Below are positions 16,334 through 25,130 of a DNA stretch of 64,000 bases, piece after piece (positions within the stretch are counted from its first letter, which is position 1; every line of letters starts with the position of its first letter). The stretch covers positions 434,001-498,000 of the forward strand of contig OZ271839.1 in assembly GCA_965601825.1 (NCBI GenBank). The letters are read 5' to 3'. The notes beneath the pieces are model-generated. The model had not been told where the DNA came from. It ran no database searches and saw only the letters and a program-made list of their open reading frames with translations. The stretch comes from HXMU1420-13 sp965601825. GTDB taxonomy: Bacteria; Bacteroidota; Rhodothermia; Balneolales; Balneolaceae. Made by a program: the position numbers and the translations under genes.

Positions 16334-18622
16334 ATGCTTCGATCACTATTTATTATAACAATGATTCTTTGGTTGCCATCTATAGGAATGGCACAAGAGC
16401 GAGAGCAACGTCTGGGATCAATCTCAGGGGAAGTAGTCGACGCCGAAACACTTGAACCACTCATCGGCGTGAACCTAATTATTGAAAAAACATTGGATGG
16501 AGATGCCACAAATATTGATGGTCTGTACTCTATCGATAATTTAATTCCAGGGATTTATACGCTAACCATTCGATATATCGGTTACGAAACAAAAAGGATT
16601 CCTGATATTGTTGTTGGATCAAATCGTAATCAAACCGTAAATGTAAAACTCAATCCATCAACTCTTATGGGCGAAGAGATTACAATAACGAGTGGATTCT
16701 TTTCGGAAACTAACACTGAAGGGATTGGCAAAGTTAGTTTTACTCCTGAAGAAATTCGTCGATCACCCGGTGCTGCTCAGGAATTAGGGAGAGTATTAAA
16801 CGCTTTACCTAGTGTTGCCAGTCAGGGCGATACTAGTCAGGATTTATTGGTAAGAGGCGGTAGCCCGATTGAAAACGGGAATTACATCGACAACATCCCA
16901 CTTCCAAACATTCGTCATTTTCAAAATCAAAGCGGCCGTTCAAATGGACCTATTGGTATTGTAAACACTGATTTGATATCGAATATAGATTTTTCAGCTG
17001 GTGGATTTTCTTCCAAATTCGGAAATCATTTATCATCAGTATCCGATATAACTTATCGTGATGGAAATCTTGAACGATTTCAAGGAGATGCGGGTCTCAA
17101 TTTGGCTGGTTTCACAGTAAATGTAGATGGCCCAATCACAGATAACCTCACTTTTTTAGTATCGGCTCGTCGTAGCTATCTCGATTTAATTGCTAATGCT
17201 ATTGATGCAGGTGGAGCACCTCGTTATGCAGATGCTCAAGTGAAACTCAGTTCAAAAATTGATAGCCGAAACAGGATTTCATTCTTAAATATATTTGGCC
17301 AATCTAATTTCACGAGTGATCTTGCTGAAGCTCGGGATGAAGGTATAGCAGATGCTGTTGACAATACGAACAATCAGAATACTACGGGTATTAATTGGCA
17401 ACATCTATGGACAAATGGGTATACCAATACGTCTGTATCTTATTCATTCCGTGAAAATGATCAAATATTAACAGATGCACTAACTGAACAATCCTCACTA
17501 GATTTTAACTCCCTTGAATCTATGTTTGCCTTCCGTTCCGTATCCTTTGTTCGATTAAATGATAGAAATAACATTGAGTTTGGTGCTGAAGTACGAGCAG
17601 AACAAAATGATTATGAGTATTTCATTGCAGCAGAAACAAATCAGTCTGGTCAAGAGAGAAATGACTTCAATCGTTCAGATGATGTAAACGGATCAATTAG
17701 CTCTGTATTTGCATCTTATAGTGTTGAAATTACTCCTGCGCTTTCAACTACCATTGGAGCAAGAGGAACCTATAACTCTTATAATGAAGACTTAAATATT
17801 GCACCTCGATTCAAAGCTAGATATCAGGTAAATCCACGCTTAGGAATTAATGCTGCTTTCGGGGTTCATTTCCAAGCTGTTCCTAGATATCTGATTTCAC
17901 AGAACCCAACCATTGCAAACCTCAGAAGTACTCGATCTGATCATTACATCTTAAGTGCAGACTATTTGTTAGCCAGCGACACTCAGTTAACAATCGAGGT
18001 ATACGATAAAGAGTACCGAAATGCGCCTATACTACCGGCTGTTAATTCTGTTAGTGATCGCAACTATGTACTAGACTCCTTTCAGCAATTCTATGACGAA
18101 CTAGAAGATGATGGCCGTGCCTATGCTCGTGGTGTAGAAATTTTACTTCAAAAGAAGTTAGCCGTGGATTTCTATGGTATGATATCGGCATCCTATTTCA
18201 GAACACGTCACCAGGATTATACTGGTGAATGGCAAGATCGAAATTTTGATAACCGCTATTTATTTAGTGTAATTGGTGGATACAGACCCAATGATCTATG
18301 GGAAGTTAGTGTACGTTGGAGTTATCTAGGTGGACGTGCTTACACTCCAATTGATCCTGTTGCGTCAGCAGACGCTTCATCAGAAGTCTTCGATTTATCT
18401 CGATTCAATGAAGCTCGATATCCTGCTTATCATTCACTTTTTACCAGAGTTGATCGCCGGTTTTTCATGAAAAGAACCAATCTTGTGGTCTTCTTAGAGG
18501 TATGGAATGCCTATAATCAACAAAATGTGGAAACTGATTTCTGGAATATTCAAACACAGCAAGTAGATCGTGCCACTCAGTTTAATTTACTGCCCGTAAG
18601 CGGCGTTAAATTTGAATTCTAA
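16334..18622 (+). CDS. TonB-dependent receptor with carboxypeptidase-regulatory-like N-terminal domain
   Basis: 762 residues. A signal peptide (ending GMAQ) is followed by a CarboxypepD_reg-like beta domain (about 28-115: GSISGEVVDAETLEPLIGVN, then GLYSIDNLIPGIYTLTIRYIGYE). The plug domain begins near 120 and includes LPSVASQGDTSQDLLVRGGSPIENGNYIDNIPL-type sequence. A 22-strand type barrel runs to the end and closes on an aromatic residue (GVKFEF). It should import a substrate across the outer membrane using TonB energy; the substrate is unknown and no SusD partner is present. The LytS kinase starts 23 nt downstream, followed by its response regulator, so receptor and signalling pair look like one operon. 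Confidence 0.92.
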   Translation: MLRSLFIITMILWLPSIGMAQEREQRLGSISGEVVDAETLEPLIGVNLIIEKTLDGDATNIDGLYSIDNLIPGIYTLTIRYIGYETKRIPDIVVGSNRNQTVNVKLNPSTLMGEEITITSGFFSETNTEGIGKVSFTPEEIRRSPGAAQELGRVLNALPSVASQGDTSQDLLVRGGSPIENGNYIDNIPLPNIRHFQNQSGRSNGPIGIVNTDLISNIDFSAGGFSSKFGNHLSSVSDITYRDGNLERFQGDAGLNLAGFTVNVDGPITDNLTFLVSARRSYLDLIANAIDAGGAPRYADAQVKLSSKIDSRNRISFLNIFGQSNFTSDLAEARDEGIADAVDNTNNQNTTGINWQHLWTNGYTNTSVSYSFRENDQILTDALTEQSSLDFNSLESMFAFRSVSFVRLNDRNNIEFGAEVRAEQNDYEYFIAAETNQSGQERNDFNRSDDVNGSISSVFASYSVEITPALSTTIGARGTYNSYNEDLNIAPRFKARYQVNPRLGINAAFGVHFQAVPRYLISQNPTIANLRSTRSDHYILSADYLLASDTQLTIEVYDKEYRNAPILPAVNSVSDRNYVLDSFQQFYDELEDDGRAYARGVEILLQKKLAVDFYGMISASYFRTRHQDYTGEWQDRNFDNRYLFSVIGGYRPNDLWEVSVRWSYLGGRAYTPIDPVASADASSEVFDLSRFNEARYPAYHSLFTRVDRRFFMKRTNLVVFLEVWNAYNQQNVETDFWNIQTQQVDRATQFNLLPVSGVKFEF

Positions 18623-18645
18623 TCCAATAATTGCAACCTTAAGCC

Positions 18646-19773
18646 ATGGCTCAGTCAGCACAATATCCATCTTCAATCTCCCCTAAACATTTCGTTAGGA
18701 CGCTGGTCGGGTTATGGCTCTTTTTTTCTATCGCTTTTGGGTTCTTTTCAGCCTGGTTCTTCTCTTCTATAATGGAAGACAACATGAGTGGAGATGGTTT
18801 TATGTATACAAGCATTTATTCCGGCTTCCTGATTGGAATTTTTGGTTTAACCTGGTATCCATTACATAAAAGGTTTCCGTTAAAAGGAACTCGCAATATT
18901 GTTATTCATATACATGCACAGATTGCAAACTCTTTATTGGGATTCTTTCTCGGGTTTATGACAACCAATTTGGTTCATGCCATGATGACTCCTGATCCTT
19001 ATGCTCCTGCAGGTAAGGAGGCAATTGCAATATCAGTCATCATTATGATGTGTATTATTGGAATGTTGGGAACTAGTGGCATTATGTATGTAACAGAATA
19101 TGTGAAGCGTTCAATGGAAGCTGAGCAACGCATTGTTGAATCTGAGCTTTCAGCACTTCGAGCTCAGATCAATCCACATTTCCTATTCAATTCACTTAAT
19201 TCTATTGCAGCCTTGATCCGAATTTCGCCAAATGATGCAGAATCTGTGACTGAAGATCTTGCTGATGTTTTCCGATATACACTCCGAGCGTCTGATCGAC
19301 CATTGGTAGTTCTAAAAGATGAACTCGAGATTATACGCCTTTATTTAAATATTGAGCAGGCTCGGTTTAAGGATTGCCTGGATGTTGAAATCAACGTTCC
19401 TGAAAATTTGAATCAAGTTGCGCTACCTGTTTTAACACTTCAGCCTTTAGTTGAAAATGCAGTTAAACATGGCATCAGTAAAAAGGAAGGGCACCATACT
19501 ATTACTCTAAATGTAGAACGACAAGCTCAAACTCTGCAAATAAGCATAACTGATACTGGGCCCGGATTTCCTCATAATGACTTTGGCAAATTACTTGAAA
19601 ATGGAACCGGGCTTTCAAACGTATTCAAACGGCTACAGCTACATTTTGGTGATAATGTTGACGCGGCCATTAATTCAAATACATTGATTCTTCGTTTCCC
19701 CTTTACCGAATTAGGAGAACATTCACATTTCGAACCTTCAAGAAATTTAGATCATGAAAGCGTTCCTGGTTGA
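18646..19773 (+). CDS. LytS-like sensor histidine kinase
   Basis: 375 residues. Four transmembrane helices fill the first 150 residues, then a short linker leads to the His_kinase (LytS) domain: LRAQINPHFLFNSLN with the phospho-acceptor H178, then LQPLVENAVKHGI (N box) and ITDTGPGFPHNDFG plus GTGLSNVFKRL (G boxes). It has no recognisable periplasmic sensor, so it may sense through the membrane domain or a partner. Its 3' end overlaps the response regulator by 20 nt, implying coupled translation, and it follows a TonB receptor after 23 nt. Confidence 0.93.
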   Translation: MAQSAQYPSSISPKHFVRTLVGLWLFFSIAFGFFSAWFFSSIMEDNMSGDGFMYTSIYSGFLIGIFGLTWYPLHKRFPLKGTRNIVIHIHAQIANSLLGFFLGFMTTNLVHAMMTPDPYAPAGKEAIAISVIIMMCIIGMLGTSGIMYVTEYVKRSMEAEQRIVESELSALRAQINPHFLFNSLNSIAALIRISPNDAESVTEDLADVFRYTLRASDRPLVVLKDELEIIRLYLNIEQARFKDCLDVEINVPENLNQVALPVLTLQPLVENAVKHGISKKEGHHTITLNVERQAQTLQISITDTGPGFPHNDFGKLLENGTGLSNVFKRLQLHFGDNVDAAINSNTLILRFPFTELGEHSHFEPSRNLDHESVPG

Positions 19774-20497
19774 TGACGAGCATCTTGCACGGGAACGCAT
19801 GAAATCCCTTCTGTATCATGCGTCTACTCCGATAGAAATAATTGGCGAGTCAGGTGTTGCTTCAGAGGCAATTGAGTTAATCAACGAAGCAAAGCCCGAT
19901 GTAATTTTTTTAGATATTCAAATGCCGGGTCTGGATGGTTTTGACGTAGTTTCAATGCTCGATAAACCCAGACCTTACATCATTTTTGTAACGGCTTATG
20001 ACGAATATGCTATCAAAGCTTTTGAAGTATATGCATTAGATTATTTAACAAAGCCCGTGCGACTTGAACGCTTAAATCAGTCTTTAGAAAGACTTAAAGA
20101 TGTAGCCAATCAAAAAGAGGTTCAGCAAGAGTCGATTGAGAAAGTAATTGAAGAGCAATCTCAAAAACCACTTCATGTTTTAACAGGTAAAAAAGGTCGC
20201 TCTATTCACATTTTGGATATCAACGAGGTTCATTATCTGGAGGCTACAGAAAAACTCATTTATGCTCATATTGAATCCACCAAATATCGAGTTGATGGAA
20301 CTTTAGATAACCTCGAAAAGCGTTTAACCGATGGTCGATTTGTCCGAATTCATCGCTCTTTTCTGGTGAATGTGAAATATGTATCTGAACTCATCCCCTG
20401 GTTTTCAGGCACTTATGAAATTAAGCTTACCTCAGGAACTCAACTCAGTGTTTCTCGGCGGCGAGTTAAAGAGGTTAAAGCACAACTTGGGATTTGA
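19754..20497 (+). CDS. LytTR-family response regulator
   Basis: 247 residues. The receiver domain spans about 1-120, with the acidic pocket DDE at 7-9, phospho-acceptor D54 in FLDIQMPG, and TAYDEYAIKAFEVYALDYLTKP. The LytTR DNA-binding domain occupies about 145-247 (ILDINEVHYLEA, GRFVRIHRSFLVN). Such regulators bind imperfect direct repeats upstream of targets. The likely partner is the overlapping LytS gene. The TonB receptor immediately upstream may be a target or the stimulus provider, but this is inference. Confidence 0.94.
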   Translation: MKAFLVDDEHLARERMKSLLYHASTPIEIIGESGVASEAIELINEAKPDVIFLDIQMPGLDGFDVVSMLDKPRPYIIFVTAYDEYAIKAFEVYALDYLTKPVRLERLNQSLERLKDVANQKEVQQESIEKVIEEQSQKPLHVLTGKKGRSIHILDINEVHYLEATEKLIYAHIESTKYRVDGTLDNLEKRLTDGRFVRIHRSFLVNVKYVSELIPWFSGTYEIKLTSGTQLSVSRRRVKEVKAQLGI

Positions 20498-20540
20498 CAG
20501 AACGTTTACTTTTGCCATAATGTCCCCACATGTCAGGAGC

Positions 20541-20568
20541 TTTTGGTTCTTTTGACGGCACAAAAGAA
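20541..20568. repeat. dispersed hairpin repeat, copy of 6496-6523
   Basis: The 28-nt core (ttttggttcttttg, one variable base, then cggcacaaaagaa) matches 6496-6523 except at one base. The left-end motif acttttg also occurs about 30 nt upstream, so this looks like a short, internally deleted form of the 6.3-6.5 kb block. It forms a hairpin after the LytTR gene stop and might act as a transcript end, though it lacks a T-run. Confidence 0.6.
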
Positions 20569-20625
20569 TACATAAGTTGGATAAACATATTTCTCTAATT
20601 AGTTTCTCCTCAAAAATCCCTCGAT

Positions 20626-21831
20626 ATGAAACGAACTGCTCTTCTACTTTTTGCCCTTCTCACTACTCAATCTTTAAGCGCGCAATATTTTCCCGGCGAT
20701 TGGGGAGATTGGGAAACCCGAACACCGGAAGATTTGGGATTTAATGCTGATTCAATCGCTGCCGTAATTGAATATGCACAAGCTAATGAGACGAACAATC
20801 CCAGAAGTATGGAAGAAAATCATTACGGTACATTCGGGAGAGAACCCTTTGGAGATGGAATTGGGCCATTTAAAGATCGAGGCGATCAAACCGGAATCAT
20901 AATTAAAGATGGATATATCATCGCAGAGTGGGGCGAACCGTTTCGAGTGGATATGACACATTCGGTCACGAAAACTTTTTTGAGCAGTACCGTTGGGTTT
21001 GCTTATGATATGGGACTAATTCGGGATGTCCATGATGAAGTGGATCAATATATGGCCCCTATTTTGATGGCAACCTTTGATAACAATCGACCAAAAGCAG
21101 ATGATTTTGGGAATGCAAAGGTATTAGAGCCGTTTAAATCAGAACATAATTCAAAAATAACATGGGATCATCTACTCCGGCAAACTTCCGATTGGCAGGG
21201 TACACTTTTTGGCAAACCGGATTGGGCAGATCGTCCTTCTGGTGATCGATCCACTTGGATTACTCGTGATAGGTTTGAACCTGGAACCGAATGGGAATAC
21301 AATGATGTTCGAGTGAACCTTCTTGCCCTTGCAGCTTTAAATGTATTAAGAGAACCACTACCGGTTGTTCTTAAAGAAAAAATGATGGATAAAATTGGAG
21401 CTTCACCAACTTGGCGCTGGCAAGGTTATGAAAATAGCTGGGTGGTTATTGATGGGCAATTAATACAAAGTGTTAGTGGTGGTGGTCATTGGGGAGGAGG
21501 AATGTTCATTTCTGCCAGAGATCAAGCCAGACTTGGTTTACTGACATTGAATGAAGGTAATTGGAATGGTGAACAAATCATTAGTAAAGAATGGATTGAA
21601 CTATCCAAAACTCCGACCGTGGCTAATGATGAATACGGCTATATGAATTACTTTCTCAATACTGACAAAGAAGTATTTCCGAATGCACCGGAATCGGCAT
21701 TCTGGCATTTAGGCGCCGGAACCAACATGGTTTATTGTGATCCGGAAAATAATATCGTAATTGTAGCTCGTTGGATAACCAGAGAAGCTAGAGAAGGAAT
21801 TGTAGATCGTGTAATCAGAGCCATGGACTAA
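20626..21831 (+). CDS. secreted serine hydrolase, class C beta-lactamase-like family
   Basis: 401 residues with a signal peptide (ending LSAQ near residue 20). The beta-lactamase/transpeptidase fold is shown by S113-x-x-K116 (HSVTKTF), the second motif Y225-N-D, and HWGGG (288-292) in the position of the KTG triad. These proteins include esterases, D-aminopeptidases and 6-aminohexanoate-oligomer hydrolases (NylB); the closest in style is the EstB/NylB-like group. It acts outside the inner membrane. Its stop codon overlaps the next start (TAATG), so it is cotranscribed with the Rossmann-fold protein. Confidence 0.88.
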   Translation: MKRTALLLFALLTTQSLSAQYFPGDWGDWETRTPEDLGFNADSIAAVIEYAQANETNNPRSMEENHYGTFGREPFGDGIGPFKDRGDQTGIIIKDGYIIAEWGEPFRVDMTHSVTKTFLSSTVGFAYDMGLIRDVHDEVDQYMAPILMATFDNNRPKADDFGNAKVLEPFKSEHNSKITWDHLLRQTSDWQGTLFGKPDWADRPSGDRSTWITRDRFEPGTEWEYNDVRVNLLALAALNVLREPLPVVLKEKMMDKIGASPTWRWQGYENSWVVIDGQLIQSVSGGGHWGGGMFISARDQARLGLLTLNEGNWNGEQIISKEWIELSKTPTVANDEYGYMNYFLNTDKEVFPNAPESAFWHLGAGTNMVYCDPENNIVIVARWITREAREGIVDRVIRAMD

Positions 21832-22487
21832 TGGACAAGACTAATAAAACTGCTGTAATTATTGGTGCTACCGGTTTAGTAGGATCGGAACTGTTGCACC
21901 TATTACTTGCAGACGATCAATATTCAGTAGTAAAAGTCTTTCACCGACGATCAACAGGAGTGAATAATTCAAAACTCGAAGAGCATATCATTAATTTTGA
22001 TGAATTGGAGCAGTGGAAAAAACATATTACCGGTGACGAACTGTATTCTGCACTTGGTACAACTATAAAAGTGGCCGGTTCCAAAGAAGCTCAATTTAAG
22101 ATTGATTATCAGTACCAGCTGGATGTCGCTAAATCAGCTTTTGAAAATGGAATAAAACGATATGGATTGGTTTCATCACTGGGTGCAACACAATCAACAA
22201 AAAACTTCTATTTGAATATGAAAGGTCAACTTGATGATGATGTACAAAAAATCAGTTTTGAAAAATTAGTTATTGCCCGTCCTTCACTATTAGTTGGTGA
22301 TCGAAAGGAAAAACGTCTTGGTGAAATAGTAACAGAGCCACTTCTCAATCTTGCTACTAAATTACCTGCTTTAAAAAAGTACAAGCCAATTCATGCTAAA
22401 CAAGTTGCTCAGTCTTTAATAAACGCTATGAATTCGGATTCAAATCAAGCTATTTATGAGGGCGACGAACTCTTTGATTTGGTATGA
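21831..22487 (+). CDS. NAD(P)-binding Rossmann protein, HTATIP2/TIP30-like
   Basis: 218 residues. The N-terminal nucleotide-binding loop IIGATGLVGSELLHLLL and the later SSLGATQSTKNFYLNMKGQ, in which the Y-x-x-x-K-like spacing is retained (YLNMK), fit the atypical SDR group around HTATIP2. The segment IARPSLLVGDRKEKRLGE is also typical. It is cytoplasmic with no known substrate. It starts inside the stop of the serine hydrolase gene (overlap TAATG). Its 3' end is 2 nt from the convergent WYL regulator end, with no room for a conventional terminator. Confidence 0.88.
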   Translation: MDKTNKTAVIIGATGLVGSELLHLLLADDQYSVVKVFHRRSTGVNNSKLEEHIINFDELEQWKKHITGDELYSALGTTIKVAGSKEAQFKIDYQYQLDVAKSAFENGIKRYGLVSSLGATQSTKNFYLNMKGQLDDDVQKISFEKLVIARPSLLVGDRKEKRLGEIVTEPLLNLATKLPALKKYKPIHAKQVAQSLINAMNSDSNQAIYEGDELFDLV

Positions 22488-22489
22488 GA

Positions 22490-23527
22490 TTATAAGTACA
22501 CTTCTATTGGATATTCGGGATCATTATAATTTCTAACTGCCAATCGTAATTTCTTATTGATTCTGGTAACAAGTACTTCAGGTGAGAGCACCTTCATAGA
22601 ATCCCCGAATCCAAGAATTTCACGTTCAAGTTCAAAATTAAGCTGTACTCTTATACTAATAATAATTCCATCTTTCACTTTCTTCTCCAGTATTTGAGAA
22701 TGATGAAGCGGCTTTGTAAGTACATATGGGGCATTACTCCTATCAACAAAAAGTCTGATAACTCTGGTTTTCATATTAGGGCTAACAGTAACACCAATTA
22801 CATCTCTATAGTATTCCTCAGCACTCATTTTCAGATCTAGAAGTGAAACTGATTTATTTGCCTTGATACTTTGAATTCTGTCTAATGCCAAATTTAGTGG
22901 CTGCGTATTCATTTGTTTGATACCTAAAACAAACCATCGATTTCTATATTCTTTTAAAAATTGTGGGTGAAATTGAAAAACACTAGACCGTCTGGCAGTA
23001 AAGGATTTGTATTCTATAATAAGCGCGTACTTTTTTTGAATTGCACTATATAGTTCATCTAAATGTTCTAGCCCCTTTAATCCCTCATTCTTTTCAAAAT
23101 CAATAATGGACTGATGCAGATCATTATTGGTATATAATTTATCCTGAATTCGTTTAATTATTTCATCGAGATCTTCGAAATGGGAAAAACCCTTAAACTG
23201 ACCTAGAACCTGTACAACTTCGTTTAGAGTCGATAAATCTTGTGCAGTGAGAGGATTTTCAGTTATCGAATATTCGGGATTTGAATAGGTATAGTACTTT
23301 TTCTCAAGAACAATTATCGGGGCATTATATCCTAACTTATCCGATCTCATTATTTGAATATCCGCTTGGACGGTACGTTTACTTACTCCTTTATCTATTC
23401 CTTCATATTCATAAAGCGCATCCGAGCATGCTTCAATAAGATCATTCAAAGTCCACTTCCTTTGACGATTCTTTAGGCAATTATCAATAGTTCTAAATCT
23501 AATTAGAGCATTTCTGTTTACTGGCAT
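22490..23527 (-). CDS. WYL-domain transcriptional regulator
   Basis: About 345 residues from the ATG at 23527. The frame is open further upstream, but that extension would run through the operator-like palindrome. An N-terminal winged-helix region (NRNALIRFRTIDNCLKNRQRKWTLNDLIEA, then SKRTVQADIQIMR) is followed by a central linker and a WYL domain (about 180-260: ALIIEYKSF, FHPQFLKEYRNRWFVLGI) and a C-terminal WCX-like region. WYL proteins sense ligands, often nucleic-acid-derived, and act as activators or repressors. It is divergent from rtcB with a perfect inverted repeat between them, making rtcB the prime candidate target. Confidence 0.9.
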   Translation of the reverse strand: MPVNRNALIRFRTIDNCLKNRQRKWTLNDLIEACSDALYEYEGIDKGVSKRTVQADIQIMRSDKLGYNAPIIVLEKKYYTYSNPEYSITENPLTAQDLSTLNEVVQVLGQFKGFSHFEDLDEIIKRIQDKLYTNNDLHQSIIDFEKNEGLKGLEHLDELYSAIQKKYALIIEYKSFTARRSSVFQFHPQFLKEYRNRWFVLGIKQMNTQPLNLALDRIQSIKANKSVSLLDLKMSAEEYYRDVIGVTVSPNMKTRVIRLFVDRSNAPYVLTKPLHHSQILEKKVKDGIIISIRVQLNFELEREILGFGDSMKVLSPEVLVTRINKKLRLAVRNYNDPEYPIEVYL

Positions 23528-23537
23528 AAAAAAATAT

Positions 23538-23566
23538 TTAACTGCGCAAAAAGACTGCGCAGTTAA
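23538..23566. promoter_or_regulatory. 11-bp perfect inverted repeat, candidate WYL operator
   Basis: ttaactgcgca (23538-23548) and tgcgcagttaa (23556-23566) are exact reverse complements with a 7-nt spacer. The element starts 10 nt upstream of the WYL start codon and ends 4 nt upstream of a TAnnTTTG element facing rtcB, where the -33 contacts of that promoter would lie. The symmetry and position are those of a dimeric operator controlling both genes. That WYL is the binder is inference. Confidence 0.75.
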
Positions 23567-23570
23567 GATA

Positions 23571-23578
23571 TATCTTTG
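23571..23578 (+). promoter_or_regulatory. candidate -7 promoter element of rtcB
   Basis: TATCTTTG matches the Bacteroidota consensus TAnnTTTG exactly. It would give a leader of roughly 60 nt before the rtcB ATG at 23648. The palindrome 23538-23566 covers the place where the -33 element would be, so regulation by occlusion or by activation is plausible. Confidence 0.6.
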
Positions 23579-23647
23579 CGTCGAGGTCTCAAAAAGCAAT
23601 TAATAATCAGGGAAGACAATTCGGTCTTCCCTTCAACAAACAAGAAA

Positions 23648-25033
23648 ATGATTACAGGAAAAACACTGGTCGAATTAGGTTTCAGACCGGGAAAATGGTT
23701 CAAAGAAGCGATTAATTATGCAAATGAGCATCAATTAGAAGGAAATGAGTTATTCAATTACCTCAAAAATACTGAACCCGAATTGATACTGCCATTTGAG
23801 GAACCAAGAAGCTATGTAAAAAACATTCGTGCTGAATCCGATGAGGAAGTTTCAAATGTAGAAAGAGTGTTTGAAACCATGGACGAACTAATGAAAACTC
23901 CAACTTTAATTTCCGGAGCAGTTATGCCTGATGCATGCCCTACAGGAGAACCCGGAAATATCCCGGTTGGAGGAATTGCAGTTGCAAAAAATGCAATTCA
24001 CCCATCCATGCATTCGGCTGATATTTGTTGCTCGGTTATGATGACATCCTTTGGTAAGATCAACCCAAAAGAAGTATTAAATACTGCCCATACCATCACA
24101 CATTTCGGTGGTGGAGGTCGAACTGACACATTTGATTTGCCAACAGAACTGGAAGAAAAAATACTGAGTAATCAATTTTTGAGTAATGAAAAAAGTCATC
24201 TATTTGCCAAAACACATTTAGGTACACAAGGTGATGGAAATCATTTTCTTTTTGTTGGAACCTCAAGATCTACAGGTGAAACTATAATGGTTACACATCA
24301 TGGAAGTCGTGGTTTTGGAGCTCATCTCTTTAAAAATGGAATGAAAGCGGCCGAGGTGTTTCGTAGAGATCTTTCTCCAAACACATTAAAAAGCAATGCA
24401 TGGATTCCATTTACAGAACCTGAAGGTGTTGAATACTGGGATGCTCTTCAAGTTATTCGTGAGTGGACCAAATTAAATCACATTGTTATTCATGACAAAG
24501 TCTTAGAAAACCTAACTTTGGAACCAAGAAAACGATTTTGGAATGAACACAACTTTGTTTTCAAGGATGGGGAGCATTTTTATCATGCAAAAGGAGCTAC
24601 TCCTTTAGATGATAAATTCGTTCCGGATTCTGAAGATGGATTGCGATTAGTACCACTCAATATGAGTGAACCTGTACTTATTGTAAAAGGTGATACCACA
24701 GAATCAAACCTGGGATTTGCTCCACATGGTGCCGGCCGTAACGTAAGTAGAACTCAACATATCCGTAAAAAAGAGGAACAAACACAAGAACAAGTTTTTC
24801 TTGAAGAAACGGAAGGACTTGATGTTCGATTCTTTTCCGGGAATATTGATATTTCAGAATTACCTAGCGCTTATAAAAATGCAGCATCTGTAAGATCTCA
24901 GATGTCTGAATTTAATTTAGGTACAGTGGTTGATGAAATTCTGCCTTATGGTTGTATCATGGCAGGTGATTGGCAAAGAGATGCGCCATGGAGAAAAAGA
25001 AGACGTCGAAAGAATAGAAATAACGATGCATAA
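23648..25033 (+). CDS. rtcB: RNA-splicing ligase RtcB
   Basis: 461 residues from the ATG at 23648. The enzyme joins RNA 2',3'-cyclic phosphate or 3'-phosphate ends to 5'-OH ends with GTP and Mn2+. Metal and catalytic landmarks are D125 and C128 (SADICCS), N198-H199 (GDGNHF), H217 (HHGSRG), H301 (HNFV), the KGAT block at about 315-318 and H360 of HGAGR, the expected guanylated histidine. The first 60-70 residues form an N-terminal region absent from the shorter E. coli protein. No archease or RtcA gene is adjacent. A divergent WYL regulator and a palindrome upstream suggest it is induced by a damage signal, with a terminator right after. Confidence 0.95.
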   Translation: MITGKTLVELGFRPGKWFKEAINYANEHQLEGNELFNYLKNTEPELILPFEEPRSYVKNIRAESDEEVSNVERVFETMDELMKTPTLISGAVMPDACPTGEPGNIPVGGIAVAKNAIHPSMHSADICCSVMMTSFGKINPKEVLNTAHTITHFGGGGRTDTFDLPTELEEKILSNQFLSNEKSHLFAKTHLGTQGDGNHFLFVGTSRSTGETIMVTHHGSRGFGAHLFKNGMKAAEVFRRDLSPNTLKSNAWIPFTEPEGVEYWDALQVIREWTKLNHIVIHDKVLENLTLEPRKRFWNEHNFVFKDGEHFYHAKGATPLDDKFVPDSEDGLRLVPLNMSEPVLIVKGDTTESNLGFAPHGAGRNVSRTQHIRKKEEQTQEQVFLEETEGLDVRFFSGNIDISELPSAYKNAASVRSQMSEFNLGTVVDEILPYGCIMAGDWQRDAPWRKRRRRKNRNNDA

Positions 25034-25038
25034 TATTT

Positions 25039-25072
25039 AGCCGGAGCTGGTAATCAGTTTCCGGCTTTTTTT
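25039..25072 (+). terminator. intrinsic terminator of rtcB
   Basis: agccgga (25039-25045) pairs with tccggct (25060-25066) around a 14-nt loop, followed by a run of Ts. It starts 5 nt after the rtcB stop. Confidence 0.85.
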
Positions 25073-25130
25073 AATAGATTCATTTAGAAGTTTATCCTCT
25101 ATTTCTCACCCCCCGTTATTAACTTCTAAT

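Noticed and set aside
20626..21831. Beta-lactamase giving antibiotic resistance
   Set aside because: The fold is shared, but the third motif is HWGG rather than KTG and the closest look is to EstB/NylB-type esterases or amidases.
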